From: a virus
DNA length: 64,000 nucleotides
Strand: one strand, 5' to 3'
Virus record (IMG/VR): IMGVR_UViG_3300031707_000005
Location: 1 to 64,000 of that record
A program made the translations under genes and the position numbers. A model generated the notes under the pieces. It saw only the letters and a program-made list of their open reading frames with translations, had not been told where the DNA came from and searched no databases. Of this stretch, positions 53,723-62,256 are shown in pieces. The number at the start of each line of letters is the position of its first letter. Positions within the stretch are counted from its first letter, which is position 1.

Positions 53723-54841
53723 ATGTCACAAAATCGTATCAATGAACTAAGGTCAAGTCTCAAAAAATGGAGAGACGCATATTATAACTTGGATCCGAAA
53801 GTTTCAGACCAAGAATATGACTCAGCCAGGGATGAACTGGCAGGACTATCTCCAGATGATACGGAAATTATTGCAATAGGTGCGACACCATCTCAACACT
53901 CTGTATGGGAAAAAGTTCGACACGAAATACCGATGGGATCACTCGGAAAAGCAAATTCTGAGAAAGAAATTGATGACTGGATTGAAAAAACAGGCGCAAA
54001 AGAGTGGTTCATAACACACAAAATTGATGGATCATCCATGGAGCTCGTTTACAAGTCCGGAAAACTAATAAGATGCGTAACTCGAGGGGATGGAATTATC
54101 GGTGAAGATGTGACAGTAAATGTGTCAAAAATTCCATCAGTCCCGAAATCTTTACCGATGCCTATAGATACGATTGTACGCGGGGAAATAGTGATGTTGA
54201 AGAGTGTATTCACTCAGAAATACTCAGAAGAATATGCAAATCCACGAAACACAGCAGCCGGAAAAGTGCGTGAAAAGAAAGGTGGAGGAGAAGCGTGTAA
54301 AGACCTTGAGTTTCTCGCCTATTGGATTCATTTCGAAAAACAGGCAGATAAGCAAAATGGCATGTTTGCATCCATACTTTGGCTCAAAGAGAATGGATTT
54401 AAAACTCCGACATGCACTGTAAGTCGAAATCTAGATACTATTAAATCGGTATATACTGATCAGTCGACAAAAAGAGACGATATAGATTATGAAATAGATG
54501 GAATGGTTGTTTCCGTCGAAGATTTAAATCTAATCGAAGAGTTAGGTTCAATTAATGGGCGACCAAGAGGTCAGATCGCGTGGAAATTTGATCCCGCCAT
54601 GCGAGAAACAAGAATAGTTGACGTAAAATGGCAAGTCGGTAACTCTGGAAGAATAACGCCTGTAGCAGTAGTAGAACCGGTTGATGTCGGAGGAGTTACA
54701 ATAACAAATATATCCCTACATAACCTATCACTATTTCGAGATCTCGCCTTAAATAAAGGAAATCGAGTCCTTGTGTCACGTAGAAACGACGTCATTCCGT
54801 TTTTAGAAAAGAACCTAGATATTGATATTGATCAAGAGTGA
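53723..54841 (+). CDS. ligA (N-part): NAD-dependent DNA ligase, N-terminal half (adenylation, OB)
   Basis: A 372-residue plus-strand protein. N-terminal Ia-like AYYNLDPKVSDQEYDSARDE, adenylation lysine motif THKIDGSSMELVY (near 98), EIDGMVVSVEDLN and KFDPAMRETRIVDVKWQVGN. The OB part closes with GGVTITNISLHNLSLFRDLA and VLVSRRNDVIPFL. It ends after the OB domain. The zinc, HhH and BRCT domains are in the minus-strand gene 52210-53013. NAD binding comes from the Ia region. Confidence 0.93.
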   Translation: MSQNRINELRSSLKKWRDAYYNLDPKVSDQEYDSARDELAGLSPDDTEIIAIGATPSQHSVWEKVRHEIPMGSLGKANSEKEIDDWIEKTGAKEWFITHKIDGSSMELVYKSGKLIRCVTRGDGIIGEDVTVNVSKIPSVPKSLPMPIDTIVRGEIVMLKSVFTQKYSEEYANPRNTAAGKVREKKGGGEACKDLEFLAYWIHFEKQADKQNGMFASILWLKENGFKTPTCTVSRNLDTIKSVYTDQSTKRDDIDYEIDGMVVSVEDLNLIEELGSINGRPRGQIAWKFDPAMRETRIVDVKWQVGNSGRITPVAVVEPVDVGGVTITNISLHNLSLFRDLALNKGNRVLVSRRNDVIPFLEKNLDIDIDQE

Positions 54842-54850
54842 CATTACAAT

Positions 54851-55042
54851 ATGATTAAACAACACAGATGGTCAGGATGGCCCGGGGCTTTCTGCCTAGA
54901 TTGCTTCGCAGAAGACCAAGGCGAAGCATGCTTAGTTGACGAATGTTATGGCGCCATACAGTGCATTAAAGGACATATTCAATGTGAAGAACATGAATAT
55001 ATCGGTTGTGAAAAACACAAAAATTCACCATGCACTAAATAA
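54851..55042 (+). CDS. Small Cys-rich zinc-type protein
   Basis: A 63-residue protein nine bases after the ligase N-half on the same strand. Eight or nine Cys in short spacing (CLDCFAED, CLVDECYGAIQCIKGHIQC, CEKHKNSPC) and a WSGWPGAFCLDC opening, a pattern seen in small uncharacterised phage proteins. Likely binds zinc. Possibly linked with the ligase half by co-transcription, but no role is known. Confidence 0.7.
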   Translation: MIKQHRWSGWPGAFCLDCFAEDQGEACLVDECYGAIQCIKGHIQCEEHEYIGCEKHKNSPCTK

Positions 55043-55044
55043 AA

Positions 55045-55560
55045 TCAGACTTGAATTTCACCGATATACGGAAGGTTCCGATGTTTCTCCTGATAATCCA
55101 TACCATATCCAACAACAAACTTATCTTCAATAGTAAACCCGGTATAATCGATTTTCACTGGAACTCGAGTTCTACACGATTTATGTAAAAGAGCACAAAT
55201 CGAAATGGAAGCTGGTTCTCTAGTTTGAAGAATTTTAATTAAGTGTTGAATTGTAAGTCCAGAATCAACAATATCCTCAACAATAAGTATATCTTTTCCC
55301 TTAATAGACCGTGTTAAGTCATGAGTGATCATAATGGAACCGGAAGACGTTCCACCATTATACGAACTAATACCGAGAAAATCAACAAACGTATCCGGAA
55401 GCTTAATGGTCCGAATCAGATCACCAGCAAAAACAAAAGACCCCTTTAACACAGGAATCATCGTTAATGGACTCCTAGCGAAATCCTGAGTGATAGCCTG
55501 TCCGATCCACGAAATGCGATTAGCGATACTAGACGCTGATATCAATTCGCGAATCGGCAT
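55045..55560 (-). CDS. hpt: Hypoxanthine phosphoribosyltransferase
   Basis: A 171-residue protein with the PRTase PRPP loop ILIVEDIVDSGLT (near 95-107), a LKGSFVFAGDLIR segment and a VDFLGISSYNGGTSSG part, then YTGFTIEDKFVVGYGMDYQE. Length matches bacterial Hpt (~175). It salvages hypoxanthine and guanine to nucleotides. Located beside the ribonucleotide reductase, it would support dNTP supply in infected cells. Convergent with the plus-strand Cys-rich gene. Confidence 0.93.
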   Translation of the reverse strand: MPIRELISASSIANRISWIGQAITQDFARSPLTMIPVLKGSFVFAGDLIRTIKLPDTFVDFLGISSYNGGTSSGSIMITHDLTRSIKGKDILIVEDIVDSGLTIQHLIKILQTREPASISICALLHKSCRTRVPVKIDYTGFTIEDKFVVGYGMDYQEKHRNLPYIGEIQV

Positions 55561-55561
55561 A

Positions 55562-55816
55562 TTAATGTTCCTCGCTCTGAGACTGAACTTTCTGCATCAT
55601 TGCTTCAATGGCTTCCATTGCATCGAAAGCAACGCACGTCACACGAACACGTTTACCGAGGAGGGATCGAAGAAGCGCTTGATTCGAAAAAGCAATTCCT
55701 TCGTCGTCAACTATGACGACTTCTCCGGTATCTGGATCAGTTTGAACAATTCCATCAACAATTGTACCAGCATCATATCCGTGAGAAAAACGATCTCGAT
55801 CGTTGTTATAGTCCAT
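55562..55816 (-). CDS. Hypothetical small protein between Hpt and NrdJ
   Basis: An 84-residue acidic protein with GEVVIVDDEGIAFSNQALLR then GKRVRVTCVAFDAMEAIEAM. Its stop overlaps the Hpt start (TAATATG). The VVDDEG and LLGKRVRVT pattern recurs in short unassigned phage proteins. Function unknown. Confidence 0.65.
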   Translation of the reverse strand: MDYNNDRDRFSHGYDAGTIVDGIVQTDPDTGEVVIVDDEGIAFSNQALLRSLLGKRVRVTCVAFDAMEAIEAMMQKVQSQSEEH

Positions 55817-55825
55817 GGTGTTGTT

Positions 55826-58800
55826 TCAACTACAACCTGTCGTAGTTCCACATGAGGAACAAAGATAACAAGAACCATTACGTTGAGTTATGTTACCACA
55901 ACGAGCACATGGAGGACCGCCAAGGTTCTTACGCGGCGTCTTTATCGTAGCATCAGTAGAATGTAACGGAGGCGGCGGTATTGAAGGCGGCGATGAATGG
56001 TATTGATCCGATACTTCATCCTTCGCAATGCTTTCATTAACGTCGTTGTCCGACTCATCAGAACGATTAGAAAGACCGGAGTGTTCCCCATTATAATAAT
56101 GAACATCAAGAACTTTGAACATATAATCATATAAACTCTTAGCAAACCGAACTTTCTTGTTCGTTGTCATCCCAGCGGGTTCAAATCGGGTATCGATGAA
56201 ACTTGAAATAAGTTTCGGTAAAGGAATCCCGTATTGAATGGCAATAGAACAGAGCTGGGTGAAACCATCTATCAGACCAGATACAGTGCTACCGGGTTTC
56301 CCGAGTTTAAGAAAGATTTCACCCGGACGACCGTCAGGATACTCACTAACAATAAGATATCCCTTATATCCGTCAATTTCAAACTTATGCCGCCAACTCT
56401 TAACATCATTCGGCATTTTCTCACGACGAACAACAGGAACTTGAATTTCACGAACAACTTCTCTGATGTTCATGTCAACGGCTTTTAAGGCCGCTTGCAG
56501 TGAATCCTTGGAGTCCTTCGTCGTGAGAGGCTGAGACGCCTTACACTTATCACGATATAGAGCTATACACTTCAAACCGAGACGCCACGATTCTTCATAA
56601 ATCTTAGCAATCTCGTCAGAGGTAACGCTCTCAGGAAGATTAACAGTCTTGCTCATCGCACATGTAATAAGTGGCTGGATGGCAGCCATCATTTTGACAT
56701 GCGCCATAGGCGATAGATACCGCGCCGATGGACCGGCAGGCATCGCAGTGTCGAAAACATGAATATGCTCGTCCTTTAGACCGGGAGCTCCTTCTATCGT
56801 GTCATTAGATTCGACATGATTGCAAATCTCTGCAACTTCATCTGTCGAATATCCGAGATTCACCAGGGCCTCGCGAACACCGAAGTTGATGAGCTTCATT
56901 ACGCCGCCACCGACGAGCGACTTATAACTCACAAGTGAAAACGCCGGTTCGATACCAGTAGTGTTCATTCCCATCAGGAACGATATAGTTCCGAGTGGGG
57001 CCTGCAGTGTGGCTTGAGAGATATTATAGCCGTACTTTTCACCAAGAGAGATGGCTTCTTTCCAGACTTCAGCGGACAATGAAACCACGTCATCATTGAC
57101 CGGATCCTTCGGAAGGTGCCAACGCTCGATGATTTTTGCATCAGCTTCCTGATGCATTCGCATCACGCGAAGCATATCTTCACGGTTCTTCTCGAATTCA
57201 GAGAATGCGCCGACACGAGCAGCAAGCTTTGCTGATGTTAGATAAACAATTCCGGTCATGAGAGATGCCATGCGAGCGGCAACAGCACGACCCTCATCGG
57301 AATCATATCCATAACCGAGATTCATGACGAGCGCACCAAGATCACCATAGTTAGTGCCAATGGGACGAAGCTTTATTGAATTAGACCCGATTTCGTCAGT
57401 CGGATATGCAGCCTTCGCAACAATAGCCATCTGAGCGGTACTAAAGATTCTCGTGGCTTGAGTAAATCTCTCAGGAACAAATTTGCGGCCATCGAAAAAC
57501 TTCGTCAGGTTAATCGCACAGAGATTACAGGCTGTGTTGTCAACATGAAGGAATTCACTACAATTATGAGCAACAATCCCGTTTGCGATGAGCGAACTAG
57601 TTTCAGGCTCGGTAATGTCGTAAACGGGAACAATCTCACCATTGTTAATCACACGGACAACATCATCTGTCCATTTATCGCGGCCGTTATGATTAATTGA
57701 ATCAGGAATATCGGAGAATCGAGCTTGTTTCCTATCAGAAAGCAATCCGATTGATTTCATAAGATTTCTGAAAGTTTTAAGACTCTGGCCAGTGATAACA
57801 AGATCATTTGTCTTCTCTTTCGAGAAATACGTTCGAGTTTCGCCCGACACTGTCGTATATGAAAACGTCGGTTTATCGTTAGGACGACGATCTTTGTAAA
57901 GAGTGCTGTTAACACCAAGATTCAAAAGAAGATCCTGGACTCCGCGTAGAAGTTCAAGACTAGTAGAACTAAAACGAGCGTCAACATTCTTCTTCGGTTG
58001 AATATTGAAAGTCCCATCTGCAGAAAAAAGACCAGCAAGAAATGCAAGTTGTTCCTGAACTGTTGATCGAAAAACGGCATCCATGACTTTTTTAGTCGGA
58101 GCTTTAGACCCAGGTTCACAAGCCCAGACCAACATGGATTCCCAAATGGCTTTCCTGTGAATCCGAATATAATCCGGGCTTTCACCGACAGATCCATTTT
58201 GATATTTTTGAGAGAATGGGATGTCTTGATCACGGAAAAATGCAAGAATCTTATCCATTGCATCTTTGTCATCTTTACCAAAAACGAGCCCAACTTCGTG
58301 AGTATTTCTACAAGGAAGTGCTTTCAAGATCCATCCATCACCAACAATCCACCCAGCAATCTTGTGCCACATGAGATCAAGACCAGATGACTCCGTCGAG
58401 TATGCACCAACTCCGGCTTGCAAACAAAGAACACTATCTTCCGTCAGATCGGATGCCTCTACCCACCCATCAGTCGTCATAAGACGATGATCAGGGGTTA
58501 CCTTCAGTATTCTACCTCTTCTCGTATGAACTTCAACAACATTTTTCACACCAGTCGGAAAAACTGTGGCTGCTTTCAAAACAGGTCCATCTGGTGTTTG
58601 AACGAGAGTCAAAAATTTCGAAGAACAACCTGATGACTCGAATTCTGCACACAAATCTTCAATACGTACTAAGCCAAGCTCAGTGGCAATGCGAGTATCG
58701 GGATGGAAGCATGGATTTGAAGCACGAATCTTCCCATTCTTTGGGGTAGTGTGCCACTTGTTTATATTGTCGGAGAATTGAACGCCCGGGTCACCACAAC

Positions 58801-59842
58801 GCCACGCAGCATCGGCAACTTCTTTCCAAATTTCACGAGCTTTGTAGTTATGAACTACTTTTCCACTCTTACGCTCACGAGTTTGCCATGAACCGTCATC
58901 GAGCATGGTTTGCATAAACGCGTCAGGAACAGATACAGAGTGATTTGCGTTCTGATATGGAACTATTTTGTATGCACCATTCGGGTCGTCATACTCTGCA
59001 GAATAACCAATAGAAACAAGATCATGAGCAAGCTTCTCCGACCACGACTTGCAACGAATGAAACCGGGACGACCATCACGTGTTTCAAGAATGTCAGGAT
59101 GATCCATATCCATAACAACCATCTTCGCTGCGTTTCTCGTAGCACCACCCGATTTCATCGCACCAGCGTATGAATTATTCCCCTGCATCCAAGACATCGG
59201 ACCAGAAGTATACGAACCAGCAGAAATCTTTTCATAAGAAGAACGGAGATTTGATAAATTAGCACCGGAGCCGGATCCACCACGGAAAATGGTAAGCTCT
59301 GACGTCTGAAAACGCATAATGTCATCAAGAGAATCTTCAACACCAGAAATGAAACAAGCCGAAGCTGCTTGTTTACGACCTTCAACACCAAGGTTAAACC
59401 AAACCGGAGAATTAAATGCTCCGTATTGATGCAAAAGAGCATGAATAAGCTCTTCTTCAAATACTTGAGCATCAATTTCAGTATTGAAAAAGTTCTGTTC
59501 TTCCGCCCAATTTCGAATGGCACAACAAACACGAGTAAACATTTGCTTTACTGATGTTTCACGAACACCATTAACAACACGAAGATATTTATCTGCTACA
59601 ACATTTACGTTATTTTGAGTCCACCAAGCAGGAACCTCAATATTCTTTTGTTCGAAAACAATCTCACCTTTACCATTACGAATACAGGCATCAGCAGTCT
59701 TCCATTCAACTTGGTCAAACGGATGAGATCCTTCTGAGGTAAATACACGAGGCCAATGACCCGCATCGCGTGATATCAAGTCCTTAGTGGAGTGAGCCCT
59801 AAGGTTTACTACTGGTGCGGATATAGCCTCAGTGTTTGACAT
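55826..59842 (-). CDS. nrdJ: Class II (B12-dependent) ribonucleotide reductase NrdJ, with intein
   Basis: A 1338-residue frame from ATG 59842 with a strong GAGGAGG site inside the delta gene's end. Spliced length ~955 matches NrdJ. Landmarks: FNSPVWFNLGVEGRKQAASA with CFISGVEDS, FRGGSGSGANLSNLRSSYEK, GDPGVQFSDNINKWHT, RASNP joined to CSEF, ACNLCAINL, and a C-terminal CARCGNITQRNGSCYLC tail of class II enzymes. It reduces ribonucleotides to dNTPs with adenosylcobalamin. The phage would depend on the host's cobalamin. Confidence 0.93.
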   Translation of the reverse strand: MSNTEAISAPVVNLRAHSTKDLISRDAGHWPRVFTSEGSHPFDQVEWKTADACIRNGKGEIVFEQKNIEVPAWWTQNNVNVVADKYLRVVNGVRETSVKQMFTRVCCAIRNWAEEQNFFNTEIDAQVFEEELIHALLHQYGAFNSPVWFNLGVEGRKQAASACFISGVEDSLDDIMRFQTSELTIFRGGSGSGANLSNLRSSYEKISAGSYTSGPMSWMQGNNSYAGAMKSGGATRNAAKMVVMDMDHPDILETRDGRPGFIRCKSWSEKLAHDLVSIGYSAEYDDPNGAYKIVPYQNANHSVSVPDAFMQTMLDDGSWQTRERKSGKVVHNYKAREIWKEVADAAWRCGDPGVQFSDNINKWHTTPKNGKIRASNPCFHPDTRIATELGLVRIEDLCAEFESSGCSSKFLTLVQTPDGPVLKAATVFPTGVKNVVEVHTRRGRILKVTPDHRLMTTDGWVEASDLTEDSVLCLQAGVGAYSTESSGLDLMWHKIAGWIVGDGWILKALPCRNTHEVGLVFGKDDKDAMDKILAFFRDQDIPFSQKYQNGSVGESPDYIRIHRKAIWESMLVWACEPGSKAPTKKVMDAVFRSTVQEQLAFLAGLFSADGTFNIQPKKNVDARFSSTSLELLRGVQDLLLNLGVNSTLYKDRRPNDKPTFSYTTVSGETRTYFSKEKTNDLVITGQSLKTFRNLMKSIGLLSDRKQARFSDIPDSINHNGRDKWTDDVVRVINNGEIVPVYDITEPETSSLIANGIVAHNCSEFLHVDNTACNLCAINLTKFFDGRKFVPERFTQATRIFSTAQMAIVAKAAYPTDEIGSNSIKLRPIGTNYGDLGALVMNLGYGYDSDEGRAVAARMASLMTGIVYLTSAKLAARVGAFSEFEKNREDMLRVMRMHQEADAKIIERWHLPKDPVNDDVVSLSAEVWKEAISLGEKYGYNISQATLQAPLGTISFLMGMNTTGIEPAFSLVSYKSLVGGGVMKLINFGVREALVNLGYSTDEVAEICNHVESNDTIEGAPGLKDEHIHVFDTAMPAGPSARYLSPMAHVKMMAAIQPLITCAMSKTVNLPESVTSDEIAKIYEESWRLGLKCIALYRDKCKASQPLTTKDSKDSLQAALKAVDMNIREVVREIQVPVVRREKMPNDVKSWRHKFEIDGYKGYLIVSEYPDGRPGEIFLKLGKPGSTVSGLIDGFTQLCSIAIQYGIPLPKLISSFIDTRFEPAGMTTNKKVRFAKSLYDYMFKVLDVHYYNGEHSGLSNRSDESDNDVNESIAKDEVSDQYHSSPPSIPPPPLHSTDATIKTPRKNLGGPPCARCGNITQRNGSCYLCSSCGTTTGCS
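57563..58711 (-). other. Intein in NrdJ (383 residues, LAGLIDADG type), at the catalytic Cys
   Basis: Starts CFHPDTRIATELGLVRIEDL and ends VYDITEPETSSLIANGIVAHN before extein Cys. Two dodecapeptide-like motifs occur (IAGWIVGDGWI and LAGLFSADGTF), so a homing endonuclease is present. Splicing at NP|C rebuilds NPCSEF, where the Cys is the thiyl-radical Cys of class II reductases. Insertion immediately before it makes enzyme activity depend on splicing. Confidence 0.92.
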
Positions 59843-60749
59843 TCTTCACCTCCTCAGACATTCGAATAATTTCAGACTCTAAACCAAAACGAGCCGATTC
59901 ATCACCGCGCTTATGCGCGACATCTAAATCGCAAAGAGTATGGAAACTAACCATTAAAGACTTCCTAGACCACAGACCACATCTTGTAGATATAAACTTT
60001 TTGAAAACGAACGGATGAACACCGAGAAGTTCAGCTGCGCGATCATCTGAAAGTTTACGTTCAAGTGCTTCTTCAAGTTTAAGTTGTTGCAATACGTGAC
60101 GTTGCATGTACGCAATAATCCATCCAGTTTCTTCAGCTCGATCTTGTAACTTGTCATAGTAAGCAAGGGCCCTGACTGTATGTCCATCACATACAGCATC
60201 TATAACTTCACGCGGACTGATCTCCGCAGAGAAAATTATGAGAGAACGGGCTTCTTCTGGAGAAACAACGGTACCTGGAGAGGTTGCTGCGGCAAGTTTT
60301 TCAATTTCTGAATGAAGCTTACGCAGACACGTTCCTGAGTTCACAAAAAGAGCACCCGCAATCCTGCTTAGATCTATGTTAAAAGACTGGCCCTCTTTTA
60401 GAATCCACTTAGTTACTTCGTTATTGTTACTGAATGACTTTAACTTCGGAAAAACAAGAGAACGCTTCGCTCTTTTATCTTGAAGTACACGCTTTCCTGA
60501 AGGAGAAACACATATAAGTGTATCTATACCGGACTCAGGAAGATTTGGTATTTCTTTTACGTCCCAAAGGATAAAAACACGTGATATACCGGACATCAGC
60601 GGTACTTGTGAATCGTATGAATACGATTCAAGTCCTTCAGGAAGAGTATATTCAATAACTTCAGAAGCTAGTGATGAAGCTGCTTCTTGTCTTGCTGCTC
60701 TCTCCATCAAGAAGTCTTCTTCGCCACTGATAAGAATGAGAGAGGACAT
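59829..60749 (-). CDS. holA-like: DNA polymerase III delta-like subunit
   Basis: A 306-residue protein from ATG 60749 (a TTG three codons upstream is open). Begins LILISGEEDFLMERAARQEA, the delta-family opening. Later parts have ILWDVKEIPNLPESGIDTL, a helical clamp-opening middle and IIAYMQRHVLQQLKLEEALE near the C-terminus. It would open the sliding clamp. Last 14 bases overlap the NrdJ start. Confidence is lower than for DnaX because delta is fast-evolving. Confidence 0.75.
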   Translation of the reverse strand: MSSLILISGEEDFLMERAARQEAASSLASEVIEYTLPEGLESYSYDSQVPLMSGISRVFILWDVKEIPNLPESGIDTLICVSPSGKRVLQDKRAKRSLVFPKLKSFSNNNEVTKWILKEGQSFNIDLSRIAGALFVNSGTCLRKLHSEIEKLAAATSPGTVVSPEEARSLIIFSAEISPREVIDAVCDGHTVRALAYYDKLQDRAEETGWIIAYMQRHVLQQLKLEEALERKLSDDRAAELLGVHPFVFKKFISTRCGLWSRKSLMVSFHTLCDLDVAHKRGDESARFGLESEIIRMSEEVKNVKH

Positions 60750-60759
60750 GAGTATCAAA

Positions 60760-61563
60760 TTACATTAAGAGGTCGGAAACCATTCTCATCCAATGAACAT
60801 CAGTATTGGCAGAAGTAGAATTAGATAAAACACTACAAAATTTAAGAATTGGAATCGATATAGACTTATTGAAAAAATATGGTTTACAAGCACAGCGAAT
60901 CGTATGAATAACAGCATCACGAGTAAGACTATATCCATTTTCAAGATCGGATATTACTTTCGGTGGCTTTGAAAAAATAGACAGATCACGCTTTGCTGCA
61001 GAAATTATAGAGTTGTGAAGTTCTTCAAAACCACCGGTTTCCACAATTAGTTTATATAACTCCGGAAGACCACATGCCATCACAAGAATGTCGTTAGACA
61101 CAGGAACGACGAGAGATGAAGCATATTCTCGCATTTCGTCCATAGAAAGTGGTGTAAATCTGATTTCTGCACGGATTCTAGAAGACAGAGCTGGTTGTAA
61201 AAGGCCGACATCGTACGCAATAAGTACGATGACTACAGAATCAGGAGGAGACTCAGACAACTTCAAGAGAGCATCCTGCGCTGGTTCAGAAAGACGATCA
61301 GCATCGTCTACGAGAATAACTTTTACTAGACCACCAACCGGCTCAGTACGGGCAAATTCAACAACTTCTCGAGCTCCGTCGATACCGGATCCCATTTCCA
61401 TGAAATCCGATTCATGGAAATCTCTTGAGAGAAGTACTTTAATAGAAGTACTTTGACACAAAAAACGAGAACCAGTAATAGCAATGACCGACGGATTATT
61501 CGGGTTTTTCCTCAACAGAAAACTCTGGAGGCAGGATAGCTGGTTGTTGTTCCCCCGGTTCAT
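60760..61563 (-). CDS. holB-like: DNA polymerase III delta'-like subunit
   Basis: A 267-residue protein. A degenerate P-loop segment (VIAITGSRFLCQSTSIKVLL) lacks the GKT as in delta', then VILVDDADRLSEPAQDALLK, LSESPPDSVVIVLI and SSRIRAEIRF. This is the stator subunit of the clamp loader. It overlaps the upstream small gene by 68 bases. The delta gene follows by ten bases. Confidence 0.82.
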   Translation of the reverse strand: MNRGNNNQLSCLQSFLLRKNPNNPSVIAITGSRFLCQSTSIKVLLSRDFHESDFMEMGSGIDGAREVVEFARTEPVGGLVKVILVDDADRLSEPAQDALLKLSESPPDSVVIVLIAYDVGLLQPALSSRIRAEIRFTPLSMDEMREYASSLVVPVSNDILVMACGLPELYKLIVETGGFEELHNSIISAAKRDLSIFSKPPKVISDLENGYSLTRDAVIHTIRCACKPYFFNKSISIPILKFCSVLSNSTSANTDVHWMRMVSDLLM

Positions 61564-61699
61564 TTTGAAGTAAAGGTCCCGACACCTTTATAATGGCAAC
61601 ACTAACTGAAAATATACATCTACAAGTTGCACACAGAAAATAATTAAATCGACCTGTAGCTTGTAAACTTGAACCGTCGTCAGGGCAGTAGAAAATCAT
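61496..61699 (-). CDS. Small zinc-ribbon-like protein
   Basis: A 67-residue protein from ATG 61699, overlapping its upstream neighbour by ATGA. It has CPDDGSSLQATGRFNYFLC then ATCRCIF, a Cys pattern for a zinc ribbon, and a Pro/Glu-rich end. Its 3' part overlaps the delta' start. Function unknown. Confidence 0.65.
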   Translation of the reverse strand: MIFYCPDDGSSLQATGRFNYFLCATCRCIFSVSVAIIKVSGPLLQNEPGEQQPAILPPEFSVEEKPE

Positions 61700-61890
61700 A
61701 TATTCAAACTACCACCAACCGGAACTGTCCAAACGTGCTGACATAATTTACAACGAAGCTGTACATATGAAGACCCATCAGGAGTGAGTTTCTCAGCTTG
61801 CATCCCTTGGCAGGCTTGCCCGCGAGTCGCAGCGTCATTTCCACGACGACACTTCATGTGGACCACAGGGTTTTCAGTTTTTTCAGTCAT
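61696..61890 (-). CDS. Small zinc-ribbon protein
   Basis: A 64-residue protein with HMKCRRGNDAATRGQACQG and LRCKLCQHVWTVPVGG, likely a four-Cys ribbon. Pattern is common in small phage proteins of unknown role. The stop TGA overlaps the next start. Confidence 0.7.
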   Translation of the reverse strand: MTEKTENPVVHMKCRRGNDAATRGQACQGMQAEKLTPDGSSYVQLRCKLCQHVWTVPVGGSLNI

Positions 61891-61892
61891 AT

Positions 61893-62255
61893 CTATCTCC
61901 CGGAAAACTCTACCCGGAGATAAGCAGCAATGCGTTTTTTCAGGTCTTGTATAGGTTCAGATGAAAAAGCAGAGATCCGTCCGGGGCCATGTTTATTTTG
62001 AGAAAAAGCAATAGCGATTCGTCTACATATGATGAAGTCTTCTTCACGAAGAACGAATCGTTTCTCGAAGTATAATGGGAGAAATACATGAATATTTTCA
62101 GCGCCGTTCGGACCTGAAGCAACGGCGTAAGAAATTGAATACTGGCCGGAAATGAGTCCGACAACTACATCAGGGTAGTCTCTGATGATCGCATCCATCG
62201 GAATTGGTCGATCAAGATGACCTTTTACAACCCTATTTGCACGAGTTCCGTCCAC
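61893..62255 (-). CDS. Hypothetical protein
   Basis: A 120-residue protein from GTG 62255, two bases after the upstream TGA. It has a beta-rich core (DVVVGLISGQYSISYAVASG, NIHVFLPLYFEKRFVLREED) and a helical end (SSEPIQDLKKRIAAYLRVEF). ATG at codon 20 is an alternative start. No family recognised. Confidence 0.6.
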   Translation of the reverse strand: MDGTRANRVVKGHLDRPIPMDAIIRDYPDVVVGLISGQYSISYAVASGPNGAENIHVFLPLYFEKRFVLREEDFIICRRIAIAFSQNKHGPGRISAFSSEPIQDLKKRIAAYLRVEFSGR

Positions 62256-62256
62256 A

